Below are positions 15,821 through 23,873 of a stretch of DNA of 64,000 bases, piece after piece; position 1 is the first letter of the stretch; every line of letters starts with the position of its first letter. The DNA comes from Shinella zoogloeoides. GTDB taxonomy: Bacteria; Pseudomonadota; Alphaproteobacteria; Rhizobiales; Rhizobiaceae. The position numbers were made by a program, and so were the translations under genes. The DNA lies in contig NZ_QNUJ01000005.1 in the NCBI RefSeq assembly GCF_003574625.1, forward strand, positions 248,001 to 312,000, given 5' to 3'. The notes under the pieces were generated by a model that saw only the letters and a program-made list of their open reading frames with translations, had not been told where the DNA came from and did no database searches.

Positions 15821-16975
15821 TTGAGTCAGTGTGTTTTTGTTGCGCGGGAGAGCGATCCGGCCGAAGGCCGCGTTGCAGGTTCCGTTGATACCGTCAAGAA
15901 AATGAAGGCTTTGGGGCTCGACGTCATGGTCGAGGCCGATGCGGGGCTCGCCTCCCGTATCCTTAATGCCGATTATGAAGCCGCCGGTGCCCGCATCGTC
16001 GGAAAGGAAGAGGCGAAGACGGCCGATGTCGTGCTCAAGGTGCGCCGGCCGACCGCTTCGGAGATCGCCGGCTACAAGCCCGGCGCCATCGTCATCGCCA
16101 CCATGGATCCCTACGGCAACGAGGCCGCCATCGCCGAAATGGCGCGGGCCGGGCTCACCGCCTTCTCCATGGAGCTGATGCCGCGCATCACGCGCGCCCA
16201 GTCGATGGACATCCTCTCCTCGCAGGCGAACCTTGCCGGCTACCAGGCCGTCATCGACGCCGCCCATGAATTCGACCGCGCCATGCCGATGATGATGACC
16301 GCCGCCGGCACCGTGCCCGCCGCCAAGGTCTTCGTCATGGGCGCGGGCGTCGCGGGCCTGCAGGCCATCGCCACGGCCCGCCGCCTCGGCGCCGCCGTCT
16401 CCGCGACGGATGTGCGCCCCGCCGCCAAGGAGCAGGTCGCCTCGCTCGGCGCCAAGTTCATCGCCGTCGAGGACGACGAGTTCAAGGCCGCCGAGACCGC
16501 CGGCGGCTACGCCAAGGAAATGTCGAAGGAATACCAGGCCAAGCAGGCGGCGCTCGTCGCCGACCACATCGCCAAGCAGGACATCGTCATCACGACGGCG
16601 CTGATCCCCGGCCGGCCGGCGCCGCGTCTCGTGACGCGACAGATGCTGGCCGCCATGAAGACCGGCTCCGTCGCCGTCGACCTCGCGGTCGAGCGCGGCG
16701 GCAATATCGAGGGCTCGGAAGCCGGCAAGGTCGTCGAGGTCGAGGGCGTCAGGGTCATCGGCTATCTCAACGTGCCGGGCCGCATTCCGGCCTCCGCCTC
16801 GGCGCTCTACGCCAGGAACCTCCTCACCTTCCTGGAGACCATGGTCGACAAGGAAACGAAGACGGTCTCGGTCAATGCCGAGGACGAACTCGTCAAGGCG
16901 ACGATGCTGACCCATGGCGGGGCCGTAGTGCATCCGAATTTCGGCGGCGCCGTTCATGAAGGGGAGGGCAAGTGA
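15821..16975 (+). CDS. pntA: NAD(P) transhydrogenase alpha subunit, part 1
   Basis: The product is 384 aa, the soluble NAD(H)-binding domain I of proton-translocating transhydrogenase, which moves hydride between NADH and NADP+ at the inner membrane. It has the AlaDH/PNT N-domain ([16 protein letters not shown]), the [15 protein letters not shown] region (here [18 protein letters not shown]) and the dinucleotide motif [15 protein letters not shown]. The start is TTG at 15821: a GGGGGGAGG ribosome site (15804-15812) is at ideal spacing and the sequence then begins like other PntA proteins. It overlaps the next gene by 1 bp. Splitting of alpha into two genes is normal for alphaproteobacteria. 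Confidence 0.93.
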   Translation: MSQCVFVARESDPAEGRVAGSVDTVKKMKALGLDVMVEADAGLASRILNADYEAAGARIVGKEEAKTADVVLKVRRPTASEIAGYKPGAIVIATMDPYGNEAAIAEMARAGLTAFSMELMPRITRAQSMDILSSQANLAGYQAVIDAAHEFDRAMPMMMTAAGTVPAAKVFVMGAGVAGLQAIATARRLGAAVSATDVRPAAKEQVASLGAKFIAVEDDEFKAAETAGGYAKEMSKEYQAKQAALVADHIAKQDIVITTALIPGRPAPRLVTRQMLAAMKTGSVAVDLAVERGGNIEGSEAGKVVEVEGVRVIGYLNVPGRIPASASALYARNLLTFLETMVDKETKTVSVNAEDELVKATMLTHGGAVVHPNFGGAVHEGEGK

Positions 16976-17385
16976 TGGCGAATGAACTTCTCGACAAGGC
17001 GCTGACCGATCTCGAACGCGCCGTGGAGGCCGTCCGCACCGCCTCCGAATATGTGCCGGACGCGGCCGCAGCGGCGGCGCACGGCGTTTCGGGCGGGGCG
17101 ATCGATCCCTTCGTCTTCCGCCTTGCGATCTTCGTGCTGTCGATCTTCGTCGGCTACTATGTCGTCTGGTCGGTGACGCCGGCGCTGCACACGCCGCTGA
17201 TGGCCGTCACCAATGCGATCTCATCGGTCATCGTCGTCGGCGCGCTGCTGGCCGTCGGCATCTCGCTCTCCGGCGTTGCGACCGGCTTCGGCTTCGTCGC
17301 GCTGATCCTCGCCTCCGTCAACATCTTCGGCGGCTTCCTGGTCACCCAGCGCATGCTGGCGATGTACAAGAAAAAAGAGAAGTGA
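16975..17385 (+). CDS. NAD(P) transhydrogenase alpha subunit, part 2
   Basis: The product is 136 aa, with a short soluble head and then about three or four membrane helices ([62 protein letters not shown]). This is the membrane part normally fused to the C-terminus of E. coli PntA and forms part of the proton channel. The start ATG overlaps the pntA stop (TGATG), so translation is probably coupled; a GTG one codon earlier is also possible. pntB follows 10 bp later. Confidence 0.93.
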   Translation: MANELLDKALTDLERAVEAVRTASEYVPDAAAAAAHGVSGGAIDPFVFRLAIFVLSIFVGYYVVWSVTPALHTPLMAVTNAISSVIVVGALLAVGISLSGVATGFGFVALILASVNIFGGFLVTQRMLAMYKKKEK

Positions 17386-17395
17386 GGCCGGCCCG

Positions 17396-18793
17396 ATGAA
17401 CGCAAACTTCGCAGCCTTCCTCTATCTCGTCTCCGGCGTGCTCTTCATCATGGCGCTGCGCGGCCTGTCGCATCCGACGACCAGCCGCCGCGGCAACATG
17501 CTCGGCATGGTCGGCATGGGCATCGCCATCGGCACCACGCTGCTGCTCGCGACGCCCTCCTTCGGCGGCCTCGTGCTCATCGTGCTCGGCCTTGCCATCG
17601 GCGGGGGCGCCGGCGCTTATATCGCCCGCTCGATCCCGATGACGTCGATGCCGCAGCTCGTCGCCGGCTTCCATTCGCTCGTCGGCCTTGCCGCCGTGCT
17701 GGTCGCCGCCGCCGCGCTCTATTCGCCGGTGTCCTTCGGCATCGGCCAGGTCGGCGAGATCCACGGCCAGGCGCTCGTCGAAATGGCGCTCGGCGCGGCC
17801 ATCGGCGCGATCACCTTCACCGGCTCGATCATCGCCTTCCTGAAGCTCGACGGGCGCATGTCCGGCAAGCCGATCATGCTGCCCTACCGCCATGTCATCA
17901 ACATCGTGCTGCTCGCGGCGATCGTCTTCTTCATCGTCGGCCTGACGCTGTCGGAAAGCCATTTCGACTTCTGGCTGATCGTGATCCTGTCGCTGGCTCT
18001 CGGTGTGCTGCTCATCGTGCCGATCGGCGGGGCGGACATGCCCGTCGTCGTGTCCATGCTCAATTCCTATTCGGGCTGGGCGGCGGCCGGCATCGGCTTC
18101 ACGCTCGGCAACCTCGCGCTGATCATCACCGGCGCGCTGGTCGGCTCCTCGGGCGCGATCCTCTCCTACATCATGTGCAAGGGCATGAACCGCTCGTTCA
18201 TCTCCGTTATCCTCGGCGGCTTCGGCGGCGAGACGGCGGCGGCGGCGGACGACGGCGTCCAGCGCACGGTCAAGCAGGGCTCTGCGGACGACGCGGCCTT
18301 CCTGATGGCGAACGCCTCCAAGGTCATCATCGTGCCGGGCTACGGCATGGCGGTGGCGCAGGCGCAGCACGCGCTGCGCGAGCTTGCCGACAAGCTCAAG
18401 GAGCAGGGCGTCGAGGTGAAATACGCGATCCATCCGGTCGCCGGCCGCATGCCCGGCCACATGAACGTGCTGCTGGCCGAGGCGAACGTGCCCTATGACG
18501 AGGTGTTCGAGCTGGAGGACATCAACTCGGAATTCGCGCAGGCCGACGTCGCCTATGTCATCGGCGCCAACGACGTGACGAACCCGGCGGCGCGCGACGA
18601 CAAGTCCTCGCCGATCTACGGCATGCCGATCCTCGATGTCGACAAGGCCAAGACCTGCCTCTTCGTCAAGCGCTCCCTCGGCTCCGGCTATGCCGGCATC
18701 GACAACACGCTGTTCTACAAGGACGGCACGATGATGCTGCTGGGCGATGCCAAGAAGATGACCGAGGACATCGTCAAGGCGATGAACCACTGA
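17396..18793 (+). CDS. pntB: NAD(P) transhydrogenase beta subunit
   Basis: The product is 465 aa. The first 260 residues are membrane helices (domain II), and the C-terminal 190 residues are the NADP(H)-binding domain III with VIIVPGYGMAVAQAQHA, HPVAGRMPGHMNVLLAEA, GANDVTNPAARDD and the terminal FYKDGTMMLLGDAKK. With the two alpha genes it makes a complete proton-driven transhydrogenase supplying NADPH. It is the last gene of the operon, and repeats with strong hairpins follow the stop within 10 bp. Confidence 0.95.
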   Translation: MNANFAAFLYLVSGVLFIMALRGLSHPTTSRRGNMLGMVGMGIAIGTTLLLATPSFGGLVLIVLGLAIGGGAGAYIARSIPMTSMPQLVAGFHSLVGLAAVLVAAAALYSPVSFGIGQVGEIHGQALVEMALGAAIGAITFTGSIIAFLKLDGRMSGKPIMLPYRHVINIVLLAAIVFFIVGLTLSESHFDFWLIVILSLALGVLLIVPIGGADMPVVVSMLNSYSGWAAAGIGFTLGNLALIITGALVGSSGAILSYIMCKGMNRSFISVILGGFGGETAAAADDGVQRTVKQGSADDAAFLMANASKVIIVPGYGMAVAQAQHALRELADKLKEQGVEVKYAIHPVAGRMPGHMNVLLAEANVPYDEVFELEDINSEFAQADVAYVIGANDVTNPAARDDKSSPIYGMPILDVDKAKTCLFVKRSLGSGYAGIDNTLFYKDGTMMLLGDAKKMTEDIVKAMNH

Positions 18794-18800
18794 GGGCAGG

Positions 18801-18928
18801 ACCCCTCCCCAACCCCTCCCCACAAGGGGGAGGGGCTTACCGTGCCACGCACTCTGCATTCCATTTTGAACGATGAGCAAGCCTCTTGCTTTCTCCCCCC
18901 TTGTGGGGGAGATGCCGGCAGGCAGAGG
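18801..18928. repeat. Palindromic intergenic repeat, copy 1
   Basis: This element of about 128 bp has outer arms (CCCCACAAGGGGGAG near 18819-18833 and CTCCCCCCTTGTGGGG near 18893-18907) that are inverted copies around a core containing ATTCCATTTTGAACGATGAG. It ends in GATGCCGGCAGGCAGAGG. A second copy lies 164 bp downstream. It is consistent with a RIME-like family of rhizobial intergenic repeats and could also end pnt transcription. Confidence 0.75.
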
Positions 18929-18964
18929 GGGTGGCCCCGCGCAGCCGGGGCGTTACACGGGAAG

Positions 18965-19092
18965 ACCCCTCCCTAAATCCCTCCCCACAAGGGAGAGGGA
19001 CTTAACGTGCAGCACCCTTGGTATTCCATTTCGAACGATGAGCAAGCCTCCACCTTTCTCCCCCTTGCGGGGGAAATGCCGGCAGGCGGAGG
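18965..19092. repeat. Palindromic intergenic repeat, copy 2
   Basis: This is a direct copy of the 18801-18928 element with scattered substitutions; the core ATTCCATTTCGAACGATGAG and the end AATGCCGGCAGGCGGAGG are kept. It ends 5 bp from the stop of the recombinase gene. The 36-bp spacer between copies is GC-rich (GTGGCCCCGCGCAGCCGGGG). Confidence 0.75.
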
Positions 19093-19096
19093 ATCT

Positions 19097-19666
19097 TCAC
19101 TTCACCGGCAGGCTTCTCCCCCGCCGCAATGCGCGGGTCATCGTCCAGGGGGCGACGCCGAAGGTGCGGGCGAGGGCGGTGATGGTTTCGCCGTGGCTGA
19201 GGCGCTCTCGAGCGAGGCGGAGCTGGCGGTCGTCCAGCTTGGGCGGGCGGCCGAGGCGGGAGCCGCGCTTGCGGGCGGCAAGAAGGCCCTCGCGGGTGCG
19301 CTGCGACAGGGTCAGCCGCTCGAATTCCGCCAGCCCGCCCATGACCGTGTAGAGGAAACGGCCGGTCGGCGTCGTCGTGTCGATGCTGAGCTTGGCGATG
19401 TGGAAATGGATGCCCCGCTGCTGGAGGGCGTCCAGCTCGGCCAGCGCGTCCCTTGCCGAGCGATAGGCGCGGTCGAGGTCCCAGATGACGAGGAGGTCGC
19501 CGGCCTCAAGGCCGGCGGTGACCGCCTCGTAGACCGGCCGGCGGCGACTCACCGCTGAAAGCGTCTCGACGTGAAGCTCGTCGCAAAGGTCCTTGAGCCC
19601 TTCGATCTGCCGGTCGGGATTCTGGTCGATCGTGCTCACCCTCAGATACCCGATCTTCTTCGCCAT
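19097..19666 (-). CDS. Small serine recombinase (resolvase/invertase family)
   Basis: The product is 189 aa. The catalytic Ser is S11 in IGYLRVSTIDQNPDRQ. The conserved Arg-rich region and the long helix are present (WDLDRAYRSARDAL, MGGLAEFERLTLSQRTREGL), followed by the Hin-like C-terminal helix-turn-helix (GETITALARTFGVAPWTMTRAL). The length is full for a Tn3-resolvase or invertase. The start ATG has GGAAGG upstream. There is no transposase beside it. It lies between a pair of palindromic repeats and an inverted repeat that could be its own site, so it may be a remnant of an element or a house-keeping recombinase. Confidence 0.9.
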   Translation of the reverse strand: MAKKIGYLRVSTIDQNPDRQIEGLKDLCDELHVETLSAVSRRRPVYEAVTAGLEAGDLLVIWDLDRAYRSARDALAELDALQQRGIHFHIAKLSIDTTTPTGRFLYTVMGGLAEFERLTLSQRTREGLLAARKRGSRLGRPPKLDDRQLRLARERLSHGETITALARTFGVAPWTMTRALRRGRSLPVK

Positions 19667-19683
19667 GCGCTGCCTTCCGTTTC

Positions 19684-19702
19684 ATGTTGCTTTTTTCAAC
19701 AT
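19684..19702. promoter_or_regulatory. Inverted repeat upstream of the recombinase
   Basis: ATGTTG (19684-19689) and CAACAT (19697-19702) are separated by a 7-base pyrimidine run, 18 bp upstream of the recombinase start. A TTT-rich, low-GC stretch follows. It may be a recombinase binding site or an operator. Confidence 0.4.
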
Positions 19703-19842
19703 AAACGAACGTTTTTGAGCGGGGATATTTGCAGGGATATATTTGTGAAACTGGGCGGCTGATGGCGTGGGAAACAAGTAGAATTCAAGTTTGCGCCAGC
19801 GAAAAGGAACAATCAACAAAAACGTTCCTTATCGTTGCCCCA

Positions 19843-20160
19843 ATGAAACTCGCCGAACTGAAAGTGGAGCTTCTGCTCCTTGTCCTCGCCGCCCTGCCGG
19901 TCGTGTCCCTCGTCCTGCTCTCTGCGGGCGAGTCGAATGTCGTGCAGGTCGTCGAGGCTGCCTTCGTGGACGGCTATCATGTGGACGCGGTGCTGAAGGC
20001 CGAAGGCCGCGGCGGGATCGTGAGCGTGTGGATAGAGCAAGGCGGCGTGAGGATGTGCGGCATGGTCGCTCATCTTCCGCGCGGCGAAACGCGGAAGGTG
20101 ACGGTGCTCTGCCCCGACCTGCGGCCGGAGCCCTTCGAGGTGGGGGCGCAGGCGCGGTAG
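19843..20160 (+). CDS. Small membrane-anchored protein, unknown
   Basis: The product is 105 aa from the ATG at 19843. An N-terminal hydrophobic helix (VELLLLVLAALPVVSLVLLS) anchors a soluble domain of about 75 residues with two Cys (VRMCGMV, VLCPDLRPEP). No family is recognised. No good ribosome site is visible before this ATG, and the frame is open further upstream, so the start is uncertain. Codon use matches the local GC-rich style, which supports a real gene. It lies between the recombinase and the convergent TPR lipoprotein gene. Confidence 0.45.
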   Translation: MKLAELKVELLLLVLAALPVVSLVLLSAGESNVVQVVEAAFVDGYHVDAVLKAEGRGGIVSVWIEQGGVRMCGMVAHLPRGETRKVTVLCPDLRPEPFEVGAQAR

Positions 20161-20213
20161 CGCCCGCATGCTGTCAATGCGGTGAGACGGTCAGGCGGTG
20201 AGGCGCGTGCCGG

Positions 20214-21110
20214 TCAGGCGGGCTTGGTATTGGCCGCGCCGCGGGTGCGGGCGAGGCCGTCCTTGGCCGGCTTGTAGTTCGGGTCGAGGCGCAGCGCCTG
20301 CGAATAGGAGCGCGAGGCCTTGGCCATGTCGCCGCGACGCTCGTAGATGAGCGCCTGGTTGGCCCAGGATTCGGCCAGCTTGCCGTCGAGGTTGATCGCC
20401 GTATTGAAATCCGAGAACGCGTTGTCGTCGTCGCCGAGCGCCGCGTAGGAAATGCCGCGGCCATTATAGGGCTCGGCCGAGTTCGGCGAGAGCGAGATGG
20501 CCTTGGAGAAGTCCTCGATGGCTTTGTCGTGCTGGCGGCGGGCCTGGTAGATCAGGCCGCGATTGTGATAGGCGCGCGGATCGGTCGTATCGAGCTGGAT
20601 GGCGCGGTTGAAGTCGCGGAAGGCGTCGTCGAGCCGGCCGGCCTGGCGATAGAGATTGCCGCGGCCGATATAGGCGACGTCGTAGTTCGCGTTGAGTTGG
20701 AGCGCCGTGTTGTAGTCGGCGGCCGCTTCCGCCTGCCGGCCCATGCTGCGCTGGACGAGCGCGCGGTTGGCGAAGGCCTGGTAGTAGCGCGGGTTCAGCT
20801 CGATGGCGCGGTTGAAGTCGTCGAGCGCGCGGCTGTACTGGCCGGCGCGGCCATAGGCCGAGCCGCGCACGTTGTAGCCTTCCGGATCCTGCGGGTTGGC
20901 GGCGATCACGGCCGAGAGCGACGAGATGTTCTCCTGCGAGCCCTGCGCGCGCTCGACCTTCAGCACGTCCGTCGAGGTGGCGGTCGACTGGCAGCCCGCA
21001 AGCACGAGGGCGAGCGAGGCGGCGCCGATGGCGGCCATCAGCGGGCGGCGAATGCGAACGGACGAGGAGGAAGAGAGACGATCGGTCGAAAGCCCGGTAG
21101 ATGCAGCCAT
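20214..21110 (-). CDS. TPR-repeat lipoprotein
   Basis: The product is 298 aa from the ATG at 21110. A polar stretch of about 25 residues precedes a hydrophobic signal (RRPLMAAIGAASLALVLAGC) with a lipobox LAGC, so the mature protein is probably lipid-anchored. About six TPR units follow, with the typical pattern YNVRGSAYGRAGQYSRALDDFNRAIELNP and near copies. The protein resembles NlpI-type TPR lipoproteins in layout. TPR arrays bind protein partners, often in envelope biogenesis. The upstream extension before the lipobox is long, and a start at the internal Met next to the hydrophobic core is a reasonable alternative. Confidence 0.82.
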   Translation of the reverse strand: MAASTGLSTDRLSSSSSVRIRRPLMAAIGAASLALVLAGCQSTATSTDVLKVERAQGSQENISSLSAVIAANPQDPEGYNVRGSAYGRAGQYSRALDDFNRAIELNPRYYQAFANRALVQRSMGRQAEAAADYNTALQLNANYDVAYIGRGNLYRQAGRLDDAFRDFNRAIQLDTTDPRAYHNRGLIYQARRQHDKAIEDFSKAISLSPNSAEPYNGRGISYAALGDDDNAFSDFNTAINLDGKLAESWANQALIYERRGDMAKASRSYSQALRLDPNYKPAKDGLARTRGAANTKPA

Positions 21111-21264
21111 GTCCAAGTGCGAATCCTCAAAGTCGGCTTCATCGCGCCTCATGCGCGAAGAATACGCTACGGCCTGAAACGCAATTCCGGCAAGTGTGCG
21201 CAGCGGGTATGCCGGGAATTGCACGGGAAGGGTTTCACAATGGTGAATATCTTCCGCTCACGTC

Positions 21265-21298
21265 AAAAAAGGCGGCGGCGAAACCCTTCGCCCCCGCC
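21265..21298 (-). terminator. Rho-independent terminator of rpsU
   Basis: On the minus strand a 12-position stem with one mismatch (21271-21282 with 21287-21298) and a 4-base loop is followed by a run of six T (complement of 21265-21270). It lies 36 bp after the rpsU stop. Confidence 0.8.
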
Positions 21299-21334
21299 CG
21301 GTCTTGCATCCGAAAACGTCGAAAAGACGACCGA

Positions 21335-21562
21335 TCAGCGGGCGCCAGGACGGCCGCCGATGAGGCCTTCGCGCTGGGCGCGCTTGCGAGCCAGCTTGCG
21401 AACGCGACGAACAGCTTCAGCCTTTTCACGCGCACGCTTCTGCGACGGCTTTTCGTAATAGTCGCGCATCTTCATTTCACGGAAAATGCCTTCGCGCTGC
21501 ATCTTCTTCTTGAGAGCGCGGAGAGCCTGATCGACGTTGTTGTCGCGGACAAGTACCTGCAC
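21335..21562 (-). CDS. rpsU: 30S ribosomal protein S21
   Basis: The product is 75 aa. The family pattern is clear: [23 protein letters not shown], followed by [23 protein letters not shown] and a basic tail. S21 sits on the small subunit near the anti-Shine-Dalgarno region and helps initiation. The start codon is GTG at 21562 with AAAGGAAC upstream. Its own terminator follows, so it is a single-gene unit. Confidence 0.95.
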   Translation of the reverse strand: MQVLVRDNNVDQALRALKKKMQREGIFREMKMRDYYEKPSQKRAREKAEAVRRVRKLARKRAQREGLIGGRPGAR

Positions 21563-21901
21563 GAGAATCCCGTTCCTTTGGTTCGTTGTTAACCCGGCGA
21601 TTCCCTGTTCAGGGAGGGGTCGTCAGGCAAATGAGTGACGTTCGCGCAGCCCAGAAGGCTGACGATTGGGGCGTCGGATACCAGAACGCTCGGCAGAAGT
21701 CCAGTCTCCCGCATCGCGTTGTTAGGGATTTTGCGCGAAAGGCCGGGAAAAACCTCTCATGGCCGCCGCCGCGGTCATGTCGCATGTGGTACAAGCTACG
21801 CCCGAATGCGTCGCAAAGGATACGGCGTCCGCCGTCAGGATTTGCTTTCTATCGGGACAGGAAACAGCCGGCGCCTGCCGGCGAGATATCGAGGACACGG
21901 G
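21563..21901. other. 339-bp intergenic region before the sox operon
   Basis: This holds the rpsU promoter side and the leader of the sarcosine oxidase operon. A GC-rich symmetric segment (GCCGGCGCCTGCCGGC, near 21870-21885) lies about 20 bp before soxB inside a possible hairpin. I looked for a glycine riboswitch and do not see its consensus. No gene is apparent. Confidence 0.3.
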
Positions 21902-23155
21902 ATGCGCAAATATTCGGTTTTCGCCGTCGCCCGCGAGGCGATGCGCGGCCATAAGGGATGGGAGGCACAGTGGACCTCGCCCGAGCCGCGCAAGGAATAC
22001 GACGTGATCATCGTCGGCGGCGGCGGCCATGGCCTCGGCGCTGCCTACTACCTCGCCAAGGAGCACGGCATCACCAATGTCGCCGTGATCGAGAAGGGCT
22101 GGCTCGGCGGCGGCAATACCGGCCGCAACACGACCATCATCCGCTCGAACTATCTCTATGACGAGAGCATGGACATCTACGAGCACTCGCTGAAGCTCTG
22201 GGAAGGGCTCAGCCAGGATCTCAACTACAATGTCATGTACTCGCCGCGCGGCGTCATGATGCTGTCGCACAATGTCCATGACAAACAGTCCTTCCAGCGG
22301 CACGTCCACGCCAACCGTCTCTACGGCATCGACAACGAATGGCTGACGCCGCAGCAGGCGAAGGACTTCGTGCCGGTTCTCGACATCTCCGCCACGGCCC
22401 GCTACCCGATCAACGGCGCGGCCCTGCAGCGCCGCGGCGGCACCGCCCGCCACGACGCCGTCGCCTGGGGCTATGCCCGCGCCGCTTCCGATCGCGGCGT
22501 GCACGTCATCCAGAACTGCGAGGTCAAGGGCATCCGCCGCGGGCCCGACGGCGCGGTGACGGGCGTGGAGACCTCCAAGGGCTTCATCGGCGCGAAGAAG
22601 ATCGCGGTCTCGGCCTCCGGCCACAACTCGGTCATCCTGTCGATGGCCGACGTGAAGCTGCCGCTGCATTCCGTGCCGCTGCAGGCGCTGGTTTCCGAGC
22701 CGATGAAGCCGATCTTCCCTTGCGTCGTCATGTCCAACTCGGTGCATGCCTATATCTCGCAGTCGGACAAGGGCGAGCTCGTCATCGGCGCGGGCACGGA
22801 CCAGTACAATTCCTACTCCCAGACCGGCGGCCTCCAGATCATCACGCATACGCTGGATGCCATCTGCGAGCTCTTCCCGATGTTCCGCCGCGTCAAGATG
22901 ATGCGCCAGTGGGGCGGCATCACCGACAATACGCCGGACCGCTCGGCGATCCAGGGCGTGACGCCGGTTCCGAACCTCTTCGTCAATTGCGGCTGGGGCA
23001 CCGGCGGCTTCAAGGCGACACCGGGTTCGGCCCATCTCTTCGCCCATCTCATCGCCAAGGGCGAGCCGCACAAGCTGGCGGCCGGCCTGACGCTCGACCG
23101 CTTCCGCACCGGCCGCCTCATCGACGAGGCAGCGGCCGCGGCCGTGGCGCACTGA
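21902..23155 (+). CDS. soxB: Sarcosine oxidase beta subunit
   Basis: The product is 417 aa from the ATG at 21902 (GAGGAC upstream). It has a FAD-binding Rossmann motif DVIIVGGGGHGLGAAYYLAKE and the family's GNTGRNTTIIRSNYL segment. Residue H184 lies in TARHDAVAWG, the position expected for the His that carries covalent FMN in heterotetrameric sarcosine oxidases. Near the C-terminus is GWGTGGFKATPGS. The enzyme demethylates sarcosine to glycine, giving H2O2 and, with tetrahydrofolate, methylene-THF. It is the first gene of the soxB-(insert)-soxD-soxA-soxG operon. Confidence 0.95.
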   Translation: MRKYSVFAVAREAMRGHKGWEAQWTSPEPRKEYDVIIVGGGGHGLGAAYYLAKEHGITNVAVIEKGWLGGGNTGRNTTIIRSNYLYDESMDIYEHSLKLWEGLSQDLNYNVMYSPRGVMMLSHNVHDKQSFQRHVHANRLYGIDNEWLTPQQAKDFVPVLDISATARYPINGAALQRRGGTARHDAVAWGYARAASDRGVHVIQNCEVKGIRRGPDGAVTGVETSKGFIGAKKIAVSASGHNSVILSMADVKLPLHSVPLQALVSEPMKPIFPCVVMSNSVHAYISQSDKGELVIGAGTDQYNSYSQTGGLQIITHTLDAICELFPMFRRVKMMRQWGGITDNTPDRSAIQGVTPVPNLFVNCGWGTGGFKATPGSAHLFAHLIAKGEPHKLAAGLTLDRFRTGRLIDEAAAAAVAH

Positions 23156-23165
23156 GCGGAATCCA

Positions 23166-23525
23166 ATGACCAGAAAGGCCAACAAGCTTTTTTTTCTCGG
23201 AGGCGCTGGTGCGGTCCTTCTCGCCCTGGCTGCTGGGCAACTGCACCAGCACACCGGCTCTGAGATAGCGGAGGTTTTGGTTGGAGTTTTCCCGTTTGTG
23301 GCATTCCTCTCGCTTGTTTTCGGAGGAGTCATGCCTTGGGTTGGAACGCTCGTCCTGAAACATCCGATGCACGACACGGCCGGATATCGAGACGACTATG
23401 CCGCTGAGCCGGAGAAGGAAGCTGGTGGTTACTTGTCACAAGGCTGGCGCCGAAAGCGCGAGCGCGTGATGCACCGAAATATAAAAGCCTTTGGCCTCTA
23501 CATCGAGCCTGACGAGAAGAGTTGA
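23166..23525 (+). CDS. Unrecognised small membrane protein inside the sox operon
   Basis: The product is 119 aa. Two hydrophobic helices (LFFLGGAGAVLLALAAGQL and VLVGVFPFVAFLSLVFGGVMPW) form a hairpin, followed by a charged cytoplasmic or periplasmic tail of about 55 residues rich in Arg, Lys and Glu. It lies 10 bp after soxB and 3 bp before soxD, where soxBDAG operons normally have nothing. Its codon choice differs from its neighbours (many GTT, TTG, GGA, CTT, AAT, ATA), and a run of eight T occurs early. This suggests later acquisition. I recognise no family and propose no function. Confidence 0.65.
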   Translation: MTRKANKLFFLGGAGAVLLALAAGQLHQHTGSEIAEVLVGVFPFVAFLSLVFGGVMPWVGTLVLKHPMHDTAGYRDDYAAEPEKEAGGYLSQGWRRKRERVMHRNIKAFGLYIEPDEKS

Positions 23526-23528
23526 ACC

Positions 23529-23873
23529 ATGTTGCTGATCTACTGCCCCTATTGCGAGGAAGAGCGCTCCGAGCTCGAATTCCGCCACGGCGGCGATGCG
23601 CATATCGCCCGGCCGACCGATATCGCCGACATCTCCGACGAGGCGTTCGAGGATTATTTCTTCCTGCGCGACAATCCGAAGGGCCTGATCTTCGAGCGCT
23701 GGCGCCATATCCATGGCTGCGGCCGCTTCTTCAATGCGGCGCGCGATACCGTCAGCGACAAGTTCTACATGAGCTACAAGGCCGGCGAGCCGAAGCCCGT
23801 CATTCCGGGCGTTTCGCCCGCCACCGAGAAAACCGTCGAAACCTATGAAGCCACGGAAGGAACCGCGAAATGA
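23529..23873 (+). CDS. soxD: Sarcosine oxidase delta subunit
   Basis: The product is 114 aa with the zinc-binding start LLIYCPYCEEERSELEF (Cys pair) and the later HGCGRFFNAARDTVSDKF that supplies further ligands. The delta subunit is the small zinc protein of the four-subunit sarcosine oxidase. Its stop overlaps the soxA start by 4 bp (ATGA), so the two are translationally coupled. Confidence 0.94.
   Translation: MLLIYCPYCEEERSELEFRHGGDAHIARPTDIADISDEAFEDYFFLRDNPKGLIFERWRHIHGCGRFFNAARDTVSDKFYMSYKAGEPKPVIPGVSPATEKTVETYEATEGTAK

Noticed and set aside
18801..19092. CRISPR array
   Set aside because: There are only two copies, each about 128 bp with internal inverted arms, and no cas gene is near; this is a palindromic intergenic repeat.
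19097..19666. Complete transposon or integron around the serine recombinase
   Set aside because: No transposase, terminal inverted repeats or target-site duplications are visible in the flanks.
21860..21901. Possible glycine riboswitch before the sarcosine oxidase operon
   Set aside because: The leader has one GC-rich hairpin but none of the conserved glycine-aptamer segments can be placed.
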